A DNA stretch of 64,000 nt from UBA4465 sp002292365. Lineage in GTDB: Bacteria; Bacteroidota; Bacteroidia; Cytophagales; Cyclobacteriaceae. This document shows, one piece after another, positions 1 to 8,345 of this stretch; within the stretch, counting starts at the first letter, position 1, and each line of letters starts with the position of its first letter. The notes beneath the pieces are model-generated. The model made no database searches. It was given only the letters and a program-made list of their open reading frames with translations, and was not told the origin of the DNA. Both the position numbers and the translations under genes were made by a program. The DNA lies in the NCBI GenBank assembly GCA_943788615.1, contig CALSQY010000003.1, positions 1 through 64,000 of the forward strand. The letters run 5' to 3'.

Positions 1-722
1 GCTTCCAAAAACATACCACTCATGTTTGTTACATTACTCACGTCCCAAGAACCAATATCTTGATTGAAAGATTTGGCTCCCCAAAACATCTGCTGCATAT
101 TCGTTACATTACTCACGTCCCAAGAACCTATGTCTTGATTGAAAGCATGTGTCCTTCCCTCTTCACTATATTCCCAAGCTCCCATAAACATCTGTTTCAT
201 ATTCGTTACATTACTCACGTCCCAAGAACTAATATCTTGATTGAAAGAATTGGCCATCCAAAACATCTGTTCCATATTTGTTACACTGCTTACATCCCAC
301 GAGCTGATGTCTTGGTTAAAAGTCAAAGCTCCCGTAAACATCTGTTGCATATTCGTTACATTACTCACATCCCAAGAACTTATGTTTTGGTTGAAAGAAG
401 CTTGATAGTCAATACGATTATTATCTCCTCCAAGCAGTCTCGACATATCTGTTACTTTCGATGTAACAACCCTCGAACCGTCCTCGTTTTGTAACCATTC
501 GTTTACTAATTGATTATCTACTACCAAATAACTAATTCCATTTAATTCATACCATTCACCAATTACAGCATCTGATGATGCTTTTATTGTAACACCATTT
601 TCGTCTAGGTAAATGAAACCACTTTCTGTATTCGTAACGGGATCATCACTATCACCACAATTGGTAAACAATACAAGTGAACAAAGAATACTTAAGAAGA
701 AGAGGTGTTTGAAATATTTCAT
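1..722 (-). CDS. BspA-like DUF285 lipoprotein (3' end outside window)
   Basis: The minus frame is open from ATG at 722 to the window edge, so the C-terminus is missing. A lipoprotein signal peptide ends in the lipobox LFTNC near residue 22. From about residue 100 there are at least five repeats of the form SFNQDISSWDVSNVTNM-xQMF, the DUF285/BspA-like surface repeat. Such proteins sit on the outer membrane or cell surface; the ligand is unknown. The leader and linker are shared with other lipoproteins here (22178, 32300, 51560), although their mature parts differ. The gene starts divergently from an A block at about 870. Confidence 0.9.
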   Translation of the reverse strand, partial: MKYFKHLFFLSILCSLVLFTNCGDSDDPVTNTESGFIYLDENGVTIKASSDAVIGEWYELNGISYLVVDNQLVNEWLQNEDGSRVVTSKVTDMSRLLGGDNNRIDYQASFNQNISSWDVSNVTNMQQMFTGALTFNQDISSWDVSSVTNMEQMFWMANSFNQDISSWDVSNVTNMKQMFMGAWEYSEEGRTHAFNQDIGSWDVSNVTNMQQMFWGAKSFNQDIGSWDVSNVTNMSGMFLE

Positions 723-737
723 AGTAGATGTGATTTT

Positions 738-905
738 TTTTTGATAAATGGTTTGCAAAGGATTCCTAAACTAAAACTGGAATGAACAAAATTAATTACC
801 CAACAGACTAAAGTCAAAAAAAAATAGATGTATTGTAATTCAACTATTTTAAAATGAGCGAAAATCATCTCCAACCTCAGTAAATTCTTTTCATCCGAAG
901 GAGGC
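738..905 (+). repeat. Repeat G plus start of an A block
   Basis: This stretch is nearly the same as 56975-57140, including the run giving tagatgtattgtaattcaac. It joins the start region of a minus-strand lipoprotein gene to the first part of an A block (cctcagtaaattc...catccgaagg). The A block is cut short before its ATG. Confidence 0.8.
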
Positions 906-934
906 ATTCCTAGTTACAAAACCGTCATGAAGGC

Positions 935-1062
935 TTTGACAGGAGAATCAAGTGGTAGAAAGTCAAGAAAGAGGAAGATGTTTTACTAGTGTAACACTTC
1001 ATCTCCCTTCTACAAGGATGCCAAAGACTATGTTGGAAGAAACGACTTTAAGGATAAGAAGT
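935..1062 (+). repeat. E remnant (phage-derived 3' end)
   Basis: Codons for FYKDAKDYVGRNDFKD followed by a stop are readable near 1010-1065. The same block occurs at 22.9, 28.7, 33.1, 48.5, 50.5 and 50.9 kb. The preceding caagaaagaggaa segment recurs at 51.68 kb. No intact gene is present. Confidence 0.7.
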
Positions 1063-1220
1063 AGCTAAAGACTCCACTTTTATTTGATTACACACTTTTG
1101 AATTTTTCATCTACTTCAAAATCGTATTTGAAACTATGAAATTTAGAATAAATTCAGAACCTAAACTACCACTTAATTTAGTTAGGTTTTTTCGTTTCTC
1201 CCAAGAAAATTAGTTTCTGT

Positions 1221-1625
1221 TTAAACGACTCCTTTTTTGTGTCCAAAATATAGTAGGACCATGTTGGTAAGTCCTAATATAATTACAGGTAATGGGGCTG
1301 TGGGATTCCCTTGAGTTAAACTGATTAAATCAGGAAGCGCAAAAAAGCCAGAAAATACAAATAAGAGAAATGAAACTCGTCTCAATACTTCTAAATCTTT
1401 AAATGTAGTTGCACCAATGCAAATAAAACTAAATCCTAATGCGAGTAAACCAACGACAAGTGCGAATTGATCAAACATAACTATGGCATCAGAAGAAGGA
1501 CTTTCTCCAAAAACATCCCCAATTAACATCAATTTAAATTCCTTAGATAACATACTGATATATAATGGAAGTGCTTGAAGAAATGTTGCCACTGCAGCAA
1601 TCCAAAAGATAATTTTTATTTTCAT
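1221..1625 (-). CDS. Four-helix membrane protein, paralogue of 48638-49051
   Basis: 134 residues with about four hydrophobic helices, a short FGES motif near residue 40, and a C-terminus reading YFGHKKG. A paralogue at 48638-49051 has the same length, layout and the FGES and FYGWKKG motifs. I do not recognise a named family; DUF4345-like small membrane proteins are a possibility. It begins about 165 bp upstream of, and divergent from, the A block at 1.8 kb, as other cargo genes do. The inner membrane is the likely location. Confidence 0.75.
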   Translation of the reverse strand: MKIKIIFWIAAVATFLQALPLYISMLSKEFKLMLIGDVFGESPSSDAIVMFDQFALVVGLLALGFSFICIGATTFKDLEVLRRVSFLLFVFSGFFALPDLISLTQGNPTAPLPVIILGLTNMVLLYFGHKKGVV

Positions 1626-1783
1626 AATTAGTGCTTTTAAAATTCAAATATAGTTATTCCCTAATTATTTACAATAACTAGTGATAGCTAAATATATTCT
1701 TTACCTCTATTGTTTTGACTTAAAGAACCATAAAAAATGAGGGCAGTAAATAATATTACGTTTCTTATTCTAAGTAAGATTAC

Positions 1784-1909
1784 CTACCCTTAGTGAATTA
1801 TTCTCACCAGAAGGTATTGCTCTAGTCCAATTTAATTTTGTGTAATGGATTTAAGCTACGCACAAGTCAAGAGGCTCTACAAGAAAAAAAAGTACAAATT
1901 CTGTACAGG
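1784..1909 (+). repeat. A block, parental copy
   Basis: The conserved block runs from cccttagtgaattattctc, through a TAATTTTG box that matches the Bacteroidota -7 consensus TAnnTTTG, to ATG at 1845 and the codons for MDLSYAQVKRLYKKKK. The box lies only a few bases before the ATG, so a transcript from it would have almost no leader. At least 12 full or partial copies occur in the window. Confidence 0.85.
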
Positions 1910-2443
1910 AACGTACAATTTGAACATATTTGGCATTCGGGATACCTGCTTTGCCGATGATACTTTCAACGATTATATAGGTGTCGCATATGAGGATGAT
2001 CTGTGTCAAAAGAAGGTAGATCTATACCCAGCTACTTGCGATCCTGGGTATATCTCCGTAATCCACTCAATAAGAATGGGACTATAATAATGCTCGAAGG
2101 GCAGTACCGAGGATGCTATAAAATTGGTATTCATGGAAGGACAGGAAATTTCCCATATGAAGCCCTTGAGCAGTGCGGTGCTATGGCATATGTGAGAGAT
2201 AATAATAAGGATAATGTGCTTGACATTGATCCATCAAAGAAGATCACAGGGATTTTTAAAACTAATCTTCACAGATGTTCCAAATGGAAAATAGTTCGAT
2301 ACATAGGACTCTACTCCGCAGGGTGCCAAGTAATTCAAGATCCGAAGCATTTTGATGCCCTTATGGATACTGCCAAGAGACAAGTATCACTGGGGTGGGG
2401 AGACAAGTTCTCATATACGCTATTTAACATCAGCGATCTATAA
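1845..2443 (+). pseudogene. Phage lysin-like gene fused to the A leader, frameshifted
   Basis: Two overlapping frames read as one protein. The first gives MDLSYAQVKRLYKKKK, then YKFCTGTYNLNIFGIRD, up to CDPGYISV at about 2062. The second continues with NPLNKNGTIIMLEGQYRG, HGRTGNFPYEAL, a GIFKTNLHRCS segment and GLYSAGCQV. The His and SAGC elements suggest an L,D-peptidase or YkuD-like cell-wall lysin of the type found in Bacteroidota phages. That family call rests on recall of the motif, not on a search. One indel near 2060 separates the halves. Two small membrane genes follow, as in a lysis cassette. Confidence 0.6.
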
Positions 2444-2485
2444 AATGTTAAATCCGACCAAGCTGCTGGAGTGTTCGCACTCACG

Positions 2486-2623
2486 ATGATAGTTACCAAT
2501 ACGATGGTTAGTCATGTAAATGAGGTGGCAACGCTGGCTCTAACAACATTGTCAATCATCTGGGTTGGATTCAAGCTCGCAAACGAAATGGTTTTAAGAA
2601 AAAAGTTAAAGAATAAAGAATGA
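2486..2623 (+). CDS. Small holin-like membrane protein
   Basis: 45 residues from ATG 2486, with a hydrophobic stretch (VATLALTTLSIIWVGFKLAN) and a basic tail LRKKLKNKE. The frame stays open upstream to 2444 and would add VKSDQAAGVFALT, but no start codon is present there; ATG at 2445 is one base out of frame, so the original start may have been lost by a single deletion. The stop overlaps the next ATG as ATGA. Position after a lysin and the size suggest a holin; this is inference. Confidence 0.5.
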   Translation: MIVTNTMVSHVNEVATLALTTLSIIWVGFKLANEMVLRKKLKNKE

Positions 2624-2964
2624 TAGAAATAAGTATAGCCGATGTAATAGCAGCGTTCACAGGAATCGTCCTATTTTGGATACTAGTTTACTCGGCAGAG
2701 AAGGACAAATTTGATGCGATCGATGAGAACCATAAGTTTGGCTCGTGGTGTAAAAACTGGTGGAATAAGAACAACGATAATGTCCTTGCTCACTTCTTTG
2801 TATGTGCTTTCTTACTCATTATCGGAATTGAGAATACAACAACGCTCCTTAGTAAGCACTTTGATGTGCCTCAAGATCTATCCCATGTAGGAGCGAGTGG
2901 TTTAATAGGGTTTTCCTCCTCATTAATAGCAGATCTCCTTAAAGCGAATGATCAAATCCGTTAA
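2620..2964 (+). CDS. Phage holin-like membrane protein
   Basis: 114 residues with an N-terminal helix (residues 5-25), a charged middle containing WCKNWWNKNND, a second helix (55-75) and a short hydrophobic C-terminal segment. It starts in a 4-base overlap with the preceding gene. No recognised Pfam motif. Its place between a lysin and a spanin-like gene makes a holin or accessory lysis role plausible. Confidence 0.6.
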   Translation: MIEISIADVIAAFTGIVLFWILVYSAEKDKFDAIDENHKFGSWCKNWWNKNNDNVLAHFFVCAFLLIIGIENTTTLLSKHFDVPQDLSHVGASGLIGFSSSLIADLLKANDQIR

Positions 2965-2967
2965 GAA

Positions 2968-3520
2968 ATGAATAAAACTTCCATCATTATCCTCATGGCT
3001 ATTGCTCTTGGGGGTGATGACTTTAATAGCAACCAAGCAGCAATTCAAGGTTAAGACAGTTGTAATTACAGAAAGCCACACCGATACCTTATTCATTGAG
3101 AAACCAGCGGATACGGTTTTTCTTGACAAGGTGCGATACATAAGCAAACCAATTCACGATACTGTCTATGTCAATCAAGAAGGTGATTCAATAGCCAATT
3201 ATAGCGGATCGTTCTTTGTAGACAGTGCCGTTACAGTGCTATACAATATAGATGTCAAGGGAATGATCAAGGGATTCAACTTTGGAGCCGTTAAGAATTA
3301 CCCTCCTCAGGAGGTTATAACCAAGACAATCACCAATACGCTCACTGAGTATCAAACGATGGAATACAAGGCTCTATGGGCTGTCTTGGGGGTAAATGAG
3401 ATGGGTTCTCTAACCATTGGTTTAGATTTTCAGAACCATAATAAGGTTTTTGGGGTTAACTTTAATCCTGTAGATAACATAGTCGGATTCAACTATAAAT
3501 TTAGACTGTTCAAAAAATGA
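2968..3520 (+). pseudogene. Spanin-like or lysis-region phage protein, frameshifted in its signal segment
   Basis: ATG 2968 opens MNKTSIIILMAIALG, a hydrophobic anchor, then runs out of frame at a run of five G near 3010. Removing one G restores VMTLIATKQQFKVKTVVITE and the remaining ~170 residues, which contain ITESHTDTLFIEKPADTVF and end with NYKFRLFKK. The C-terminal part resembles beta-rich proteins of Bacteroidota phage lysis regions. If the G run is real, the gene is broken; an alternative start at TTG 3002 would drop the anchor. It ends in a 4-base overlap with the next gene. Confidence 0.55.
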
Positions 3521-3714
3521 CAACCATTGTTAAAAATACAATATTAAGAATACTATTTATATCCGTAATAGTATTAGGAAGCTTCGAACTTCTATATACG
3601 TTTGGTTATCAAGGAGAACCTATGACTCAAATAGGATTCTTATCAAGAACATTAGGAAGCTTAGGGTTCATTGCCTTTGGTATAATAATGCTGGGTAAAA
3701 TAACGAAGAAATGA
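3517..3714 (+). CDS. Small two-helix membrane protein in the lysis module
   Basis: 65 residues with two hydrophobic helices (residues 10-30 and 45-62) and a basic C-terminus. It starts inside the stop of the previous gene and its own stop overlaps the ATG of the 52-residue gene (ATGA), so the module is translationally coupled. Function unknown; a second holin or antiholin is possible. Confidence 0.6.
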   Translation: MTTIVKNTILRILFISVIVLGSFELLYTFGYQGEPMTQIGFLSRTLGSLGFIAFGIIMLGKITKK

Positions 3715-3869
3715 CAAACGCAGAAAAGATAGCCGAGCTAGAAGCTAGTTTAACTGGAGATATGTTTGCCGATATGGATATCAAGGATCAAATCCACAAA
3801 CTCAAGCTGGAGGAAGCAGGAGGGAGCTGCGACATTGATGATCCTGAGTGTGAGGCTTGTGGGTCATAG
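3711..3869 (+). CDS. 52-residue Cys-rich-tailed protein, parent of all B repeats
   Basis: The only intact copy of this gene. It encodes MTNAEKIAELEASLTGD, then FADMDIKDQIHKLKLEEAGG and SCDIDDPECEACGS. The N-terminal two thirds are helical and charged; the tail has three Cys. It closes the lysis-like operon with a 4-base overlap. Its last ~45 bases recur at more than ten sites (B repeats), usually without the rest of the gene. Function unknown; small coiled-coil proteins of this type are common at the end of phage operons. Confidence 0.7.
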   Translation: MTNAEKIAELEASLTGDMFADMDIKDQIHKLKLEEAGGSCDIDDPECEACGS

Positions 3870-3948
3870 CTATGTCAAAAATTTTACAACCTAATGAGTC
3901 ATCTATGATATATTTATTTAGTTTTAACTGACTAAATAAAAAGGGGTT

Positions 3949-4449
3949 ATGATATATGTCGTAATATGGATTTGTTTCGCAGTAATAGGTAGTTTTATTG
4001 GAGAAAAAAAAGGAAGACAAAATACAGGAATAGTACTTGGGTTATTACTCGGACCTATTGGTTTGATTATAATCTTAGCCATGGATGGAGATAAAATTAG
4101 TTGTCCTCATTGTAAAACAAAAATCTCACCAAGAGCAACGAGTTGTCCAAGATGCACCAAGGATATCAAGATTAGAAAAGAGAATAAAAAGAGTCAAACT
4201 GAATGGTCCTATTTAAAAAAGTTAGATCATGATCTGGCTGACAAAAAGATTTCTACAGCTGCTTACACTGCGTTAAAAAATGAATATGTGGCTCATAAAA
4301 GAGAACATAATAAAGATGAAACGTATAGTGAAGATTTAGATGATGATGTTGAACAACGATTGAGTAAACTAAGCTCACTAAAAGAAAAAGGACTAATTAC
4401 TGAGTCTGAATATAACGAAAAGAGGGAAGACATTCTTAAAGGTCTTTAA
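3949..4449 (+). CDS. Membrane protein with zinc ribbon and SHOCT domain
   Basis: 166 residues: N-terminal hydrophobic hairpin (residues 1-45), a CPHC-x10-CPRC zinc ribbon (about 50-70), a charged linker, and a C-terminal SHOCT-like helix pair (RLSKLSSLKEKGLITESEYN). The combination is typical of small Bacteroidota membrane proteins of unknown role. It lies between two B blocks (ending 3869 and about 4485), so it looks like an inserted cargo gene, here on the plus strand. Confidence 0.8.
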   Translation: MIYVVIWICFAVIGSFIGEKKGRQNTGIVLGLLLGPIGLIIILAMDGDKISCPHCKTKISPRATSCPRCTKDIKIRKENKKSQTEWSYLKKLDHDLADKKISTAAYTALKNEYVAHKREHNKDETYSEDLDDDVEQRLSKLSSLKEKGLITESEYNEKREDILKGL

Positions 4450-4454
4450 TTAAG

Positions 4455-4485
4455 CATCCCGAGTATGAGGCTTGTGGGTCCTAAA
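4455..4485 (+). repeat. B block fragment
   Basis: Reads catcccgagtatgaggcttg then tgggtcct, a diverged copy of the 3' end of the 3711-3869 gene. It lies directly after the SHOCT gene stop. Confidence 0.75.
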
Positions 4486-4530
4486 GTTAATATCTATTAC
4501 ACCAATTAGTATAAATGATATCATTTGTTT

Positions 4531-5158
4531 TCAAAGCTTTCCCTGCCTCAATAAATGCTCTTGAAGGTCAATATCTACCTCAACTAAGATAGTTTCTAAA
4601 TTATAACCATTATCAAATCTGATAAAGGTTACCTTTTGTTGTTGTACTTTTTGCATATTTAAAAAAGTGCCTTCCAAATCAAATGGCTGAGATACTTCAC
4701 CATTGTCATTCACACATAATTTATAGTTGTATATAGCTTGAGGAAAACTTATTTTGGAACCATCTTCAAATAAAAAAGTTATCGAGCTTTCATCTACACA
4801 TGATCCGATTCCAAAACTATTAACTAAAAATCCACCATAACTTAGAGTGCCTTCATTTTCATACCAAATATCTTCAATTCGAAAACCTCTTTTTCTTGCA
4901 TTCTCGTAAAATGATAGATTTTTAGTTGGTAGAATTACATCTTTTTTTGAACTACTATTTTTGCATACCAAAAGACGATAAGGTTTTGAATTTGATATGT
5001 ATTTTTCTCTCACTTGATCTATTGTTTCAACCTCACTTTGTTCGAGTTGACTTTTAAGCCTCTCTATTTCTTTTCTTAACTCCAACTCCACAGAGTTCAA
5101 CTTGAGAAAAACAGGATAGGGATATTAGCAGTAGGGTTGAAATAGTTAGAAATTTCAT
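4531..5158 (-). pseudogene. Secreted coiled-coil protein, frameshifted after the signal peptide
   Basis: ATG at 5158 encodes a clear signal peptide, MKFLTISTLLLISLSCFSQ. One extra base then separates it from the main frame, which begins at TTG 5100 and encodes about 189 residues: a coiled coil (ELRKEIERLKSQLEQSE) then a beta-rich part of unknown family. Without the signal peptide the ORF would be cytoplasmic, so the break probably inactivates it. It follows 2 bp after the stop of the gene upstream (5161), suggesting an old operon. Confidence 0.65.
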
Positions 5159-5160
5159 AC

Positions 5161-5798
5161 TCACCAATCGTCTTCTTCAGGCTCTGAAGCATTTGTTTTT
5201 AGGGTAGAAAAACATATTACTTATTAATCTATCCCATTCTTTCTTGTTTTCTACATACCTTTCGTAAGAACCTTGCTTGTTTGCGATCTTGACTGCATTT
5301 CTTTCAGCTTTTTCTTTCGGATTGTCCCATTTGAATTCCAGCTTTTGTATTTTCTTCAACTTGAATTTTAAAACCACTCTGGTTTGGGCAATATATTATC
5401 TGTCATAAAACTAGAAAAAGTACCATTAGGAAATTCTTTACCTTGATAAGACATTGAGTATGGATTTAATTGTATCCTGTATTTTCCATCCTTAATTCCC
5501 AAGGTCAAAGTATTATTAATTCTATAAGATCCAATAACATTTTTACCAGCCACAACACCAGCAATCATATTAAACTCAAAATTACCTTTTGCAATTATTT
5601 TGTCCTCGGTATTCAACTGAATGACATCTTGTGCTGACTTATACATTACAGCGATTGCACCTAATAATTGTTGTTGTATTTCAGCCTTAGTAGGCATCCA
5701 CTTCAACTACTTCTGTGTAACTAGTTTTTATCCTCATTAAGAGTCTGCCCCAAAGCGAGGAAGGGGAGAAATAGAATGATATAAATCAGTTTTTTCAT
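5161..5798 (-). pseudogene. DUF4468-like secreted protein, decayed paralogue of 7529-8101
   Basis: Starts with MKKLIYIILFLPFLALGQ at 5798, almost the same leader as the gene at 8101. At least three frameshifts follow: near 5725, near 5700, and near 5375 and 5180. The pieces read YTEVVEVDA, KAEIQQQLLGAIAVMYKSA, KIIAKGNFEF, then KAERNAVKIANKQGSYERY and a final EPEEDDW. The YTEVVEVD...AKG pattern fits the DUF4468 domain. The end resembles LDDDW of the 7529 gene. Confidence 0.65.
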
Positions 5799-5802
5799 GG
5801 CT

Positions 5803-6342
5803 TTATTTGATGTATTTGATTAAAACTGCTTTAATTGAATCGTATTCAGCTTGAGAAATTATCTCTAAATCTAACTTATCTTTCTGTCGTTTCTCAACTC
5901 AGCAAGTGCTTGGGTCACTGGACATTACATCTGATACAATTTCTCCGAAAGCTACAGCTTGCTCATAGGCTATTTGTATCATACCTTTCTTTGTGAGCAT
6001 GAATACTGTAAATCCCACATCATTAGCTCCGTCTACGAATATGTTTTTAATTTCATATGTAAATCCAGTTATTCCAACTCCAGCTGGTGCCATTGCTAAA
6101 ATGCTGATGATAAATGCAAATGTTTTATTTGAAGAGGGTTTTCCTATTGTGACCTTATCTCCAATATTTATGACAGAACCATCTTTTGCTATATAACTCT
6201 GATAACGACCTTTTATTTGCTTTCTACTTGTTGCATTTTCAACCATGTCATATGTTAAACTCCCTTCTCTCTTTTGAGAGTACCCAAAAGTCGCAAGGAG
6301 CAAAAAAGTTGAAAACAGAAAGTATTTGAAGTGTTTCATCAT
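5803..6342 (-). pseudogene. Secreted/membrane SHOCT protein with one in-frame stop
   Basis: Signal peptide MMKHFKYFLFSTFLLLATFG at 6342, a glycine-rich hydrophobic helix (about residues 75-100), then an in-frame TGA at 5899-5901. After it the same frame continues for 32 codons with a SHOCT domain (RQKDKLDLEIISQAEYDSI) to TAA 5803. The SHOCT segment is nearly the same DNA as in the gene at 8106-8345. No frameshift is needed to read across the stop. Confidence 0.7.
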
Positions 6343-6365
6343 TAAAGTTTAAATCAAATATATAA

Positions 6366-6441
6366 AAAAACTCCTAAGTCACCACACCATAGAGGAAGCT
6401 GCTCCATTGATGATCCTGAGTGTGAGGCTTGTGGGTCTTAG
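6366..6441 (+). repeat. C-B fusion repeat
   Basis: A run of A, then actcctaagtcaccacacca (left half of C) joined directly to a B end (gctgctccattgatgatcct ... gggtctta). The same junction type occurs at 23.3, 50.3, 60.5 and 61.1 kb. It sits just upstream of the 6342 gene start. Confidence 0.8.
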
Positions 6442-6468
6442 TGGTACGAATAAAGCAAATGACAATAT

Positions 6469-7053
6469 TTACTCCTCTTCATTGGCAATAGTTATCGCAA
6501 TAGCATAGTCTTCTGCCTGAAATGATGGTGAATCAATGAGAACATCTTTACCTGTATCTCTTTTTATGACTAAGCCATTCGAGGAACCTAAATTAGCTGT
6601 CATTGATAAGATTTTAGTTATTCATTATTTTCTTTGTAGAGGATTGCCCAATTAAAAAAAATCGCTTGTTAGTCATAAAAAAATCTCCTGACTCAATCAC
6701 TTTCCATTCTTGCTTAGTTTCGTAGCTTATTTTTCCAACACCAGATCTGAAATAAAGACCCTTTGCTACTTTAATCCTTGACGTGAATCCTGCACCTCCT
6801 ACATTTCCCAGTTCTAACAGTCCTCGTCTCTAACCAATCCACATTTTGCATAACATGATGTAGCTTTTCACCCTTTTGAAGCTTTACATTTAAACCACCA
6901 GCTTATTGGCAAACCATTTTTTTCAATTTCTTTTAGTTGGGCATTTGCATCTTCTTCAAATTGGTGACCAGAAGCAACTAGTTTTTGCTGATTTTGTTTA
7001 GTCACCAAAAAATAAATTAATACTATACCTCCAATGAAGATTATATATTCCAC
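6469..7053 (-). pseudogene. Membrane-anchored PH-like (bPH/SHOCT-associated) protein, decayed
   Basis: GTG 7053 begins MEYIIFIGGIVLIYFLVTKQ, one membrane helix. After residue ~50 the frame shifts: LQKGEKLHHVMQNVDWLETR, then TSRIKVAKGLYFRSGVGKIS, FFMTNKRFFLIGQSSTKKI and SNGLVIKRDTGKDVLIDS lie in successive frames. The FxxTNKRxxF...GLxIxKDTG pattern matches short PH-like domains often found beside SHOCT proteins. Two or three frameshifts make it a pseudogene. It starts right after the stop of the lipoprotein gene at 7054. Confidence 0.6.
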
Positions 7054-7494
7054 TTACTTCAACTCTTTAGATTCAATTTTTCTTTGATAAACATAATCTT
7101 GATCTCTGTAATCCATCTTTACTAAAAATAAGATGTACTCAATATCATCAGCATCTAATTCTGCTAACCATTTTTGCTCTTTTGTTCTTTCCTCATCAAG
7201 ATTTCTAGCAAAAAAGCGATTTGGATGAAAATCACGGCAAACTTTAGGGTCAATGTGAATGAACGAGTGCTCATATTTTTTTATTTCACCATCTTTAGCG
7301 TGTACTTCAAAATAAGAAATTGGAGAACTTCCCCAGGCTTCCTTTTCATAGTCTACACACAAGTGCCACTGACGATTTCCTCTGTCGTTGGTTTGTATTT
7401 TTAGTGTTACGTCATGAACATTAATCTTACCACATGAAGCCAAGATTAGTAAGAGTAAATAAAATAGATATTTCATGCGCATAATTTTATTCAA
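7054..7494 (-). CDS. Small lipoprotein, unknown family
   Basis: The open frame starts at TTG 7494, but ATG 7476 (MKYLFYLLLLILASCG) gives a proper lipoprotein signal with lipobox LASC and is the likelier start. The mature ~120 residues are charged and Trp-rich, with HIDPKVCRDFHPNRFF. No family recognised. It is followed by the PH-like pseudogene at 7053 without a gap, so the two once formed an operon. A B fragment lies just upstream of the start. Confidence 0.7.
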   Translation of the reverse strand: MNKIMRMKYLFYLLLLILASCGKINVHDVTLKIQTNDRGNRQWHLCVDYEKEAWGSSPISYFEVHAKDGEIKKYEHSFIHIDPKVCRDFHPNRFFARNLDEERTKEQKWLAELDADDIEYILFLVKMDYRDQDYVYQRKIESKELK

Positions 7495-7525
7495 TGATCC
7501 TGAGTGTGAGGCTTGTGGGTCTTAA
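7495..7525 (+). repeat. B block fragment
   Basis: Reads aatgatcctgagtgtgaggc then ttgtgggtctta, an almost exact copy of the end of the 3711-3869 gene. It sits between the start of one cargo gene (7494) and the end of the next (7529), both on the minus strand. Confidence 0.85.
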
Positions 7526-7528
7526 AAT

Positions 7529-8101
7529 TTACCAATCATCATCGAGCTTTATATCATGTTTTGTTGATTGCTGAAACAATTTTTCGATGGTTGAACTAAT
7601 TACATATTGCTCTTCATTAATCCAACTATTTCTTTTTTTTCCATTGTTTTTGAATGCAAATTCAGTAAGACTATTTTGATCTCCTGCCATCCATAAATAT
7701 CCAGATGATGGATGTCCTCTAGAAAAATCATATTCTACAACTAAATTGGTAATAGTTATTCTACAACGTACATCTTTCCCCTCAATTATTCCATCACCTA
7801 AAATTCGTCCATCGGTTAGGTAATAACTTGTATTTAGTTTGTTTAGACCAAGATTGTTCATTAGAGCTTTATTATTAAGATCAATTTCGGTGTTAATATT
7901 AAATGTCCAAGTATTTGAATCAAGCTGATTTATATTTTTCATGCCATTTTTCCCAAAAATAAAATCTTTAATAGATTTTGTATTTTTTTGTTCAATCTTC
8001 TGCCAATATAAGTTTTTACCTTCATTAATGAAAAATGATGATTTTGTCTGCCCTAAAGCGATAAGGGGGCAAATAAGTATGATATAAATCAGTTTTTTCA
8101 T
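7529..8101 (-). CDS. Secreted protein with leader shared with the 5798 pseudogene
   Basis: 190 residues with signal peptide MKKLIYIILICPLIALGQ. The mature part is beta-rich and ends KLDDDW, like the decayed gene at 5161-5798, whose leader DNA is also nearly the same. The middle differs, so domain replacement or strong divergence has occurred. It starts 4 bp after the stop of the SHOCT gene 8106-8345, suggesting translational coupling. Periplasmic or exported; function unknown. Confidence 0.75.
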   Translation of the reverse strand: MKKLIYIILICPLIALGQTKSSFFINEGKNLYWQKIEQKNTKSIKDFIFGKNGMKNINQLDSNTWTFNINTEIDLNNKALMNNLGLNKLNTSYYLTDGRILGDGIIEGKDVRCRITITNLVVEYDFSRGHPSSGYLWMAGDQNSLTEFAFKNNGKKRNSWINEEQYVISSTIEKLFQQSTKHDIKLDDDW

Positions 8102-8105
8102 GGCT

Positions 8106-8345
8106 TTATTTGATGTATTTGATTAAAACTGCTTTAATTGAATCGTATTCAGCTTGAGAAATTATTTCTAAATCTAACTTATCTTTTTGTCGTTTTAACT
8201 CAACAAGTGCATCATCACTAGTCATTGCGTTGGGATCCGTTTCTCCGAAAGCTGTATTCTTCTTATTATCACCTTTGACTTCAGCGTATTTACCAATAAC
8301 AAGATTAAGTAAAACATTACTTCCGTAAGGGGGGTGTTCCAACAT
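8106..8345 (-). CDS. Short SHOCT-domain protein
   Basis: 79 residues; the C-terminal 32 are a SHOCT domain nearly the same as the one after the stop in 5803-6342. The N-terminal part (MLEHPPYGSNVLLNLVIGKY) probably entered by recombination, because the start lies inside the 3' end of the older reading frame 8317-8775. It may be a truncated remnant that kept a start codon rather than a real gene. Confidence 0.55.
   Translation of the reverse strand: MLEHPPYGSNVLLNLVIGKYAEVKGDNKKNTAFGETDPNAMTSDDALVELKRQKDKLDLEIISQAEYDSIKAVLIKYIK

Noticed and set aside
60..494. Plus-strand ORF of 144 codons
   Set aside because: It is antisense to the DUF285 repeat gene; its repetitive look follows from the real repeats on the minus strand.
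719..907. Minus-strand ORF of 62 codons upstream of the first lipoprotein
   Set aside because: It lies within the G/A repeat, overlaps the lipoprotein start in another frame, and is not preserved in the second G copy at 57 kb.
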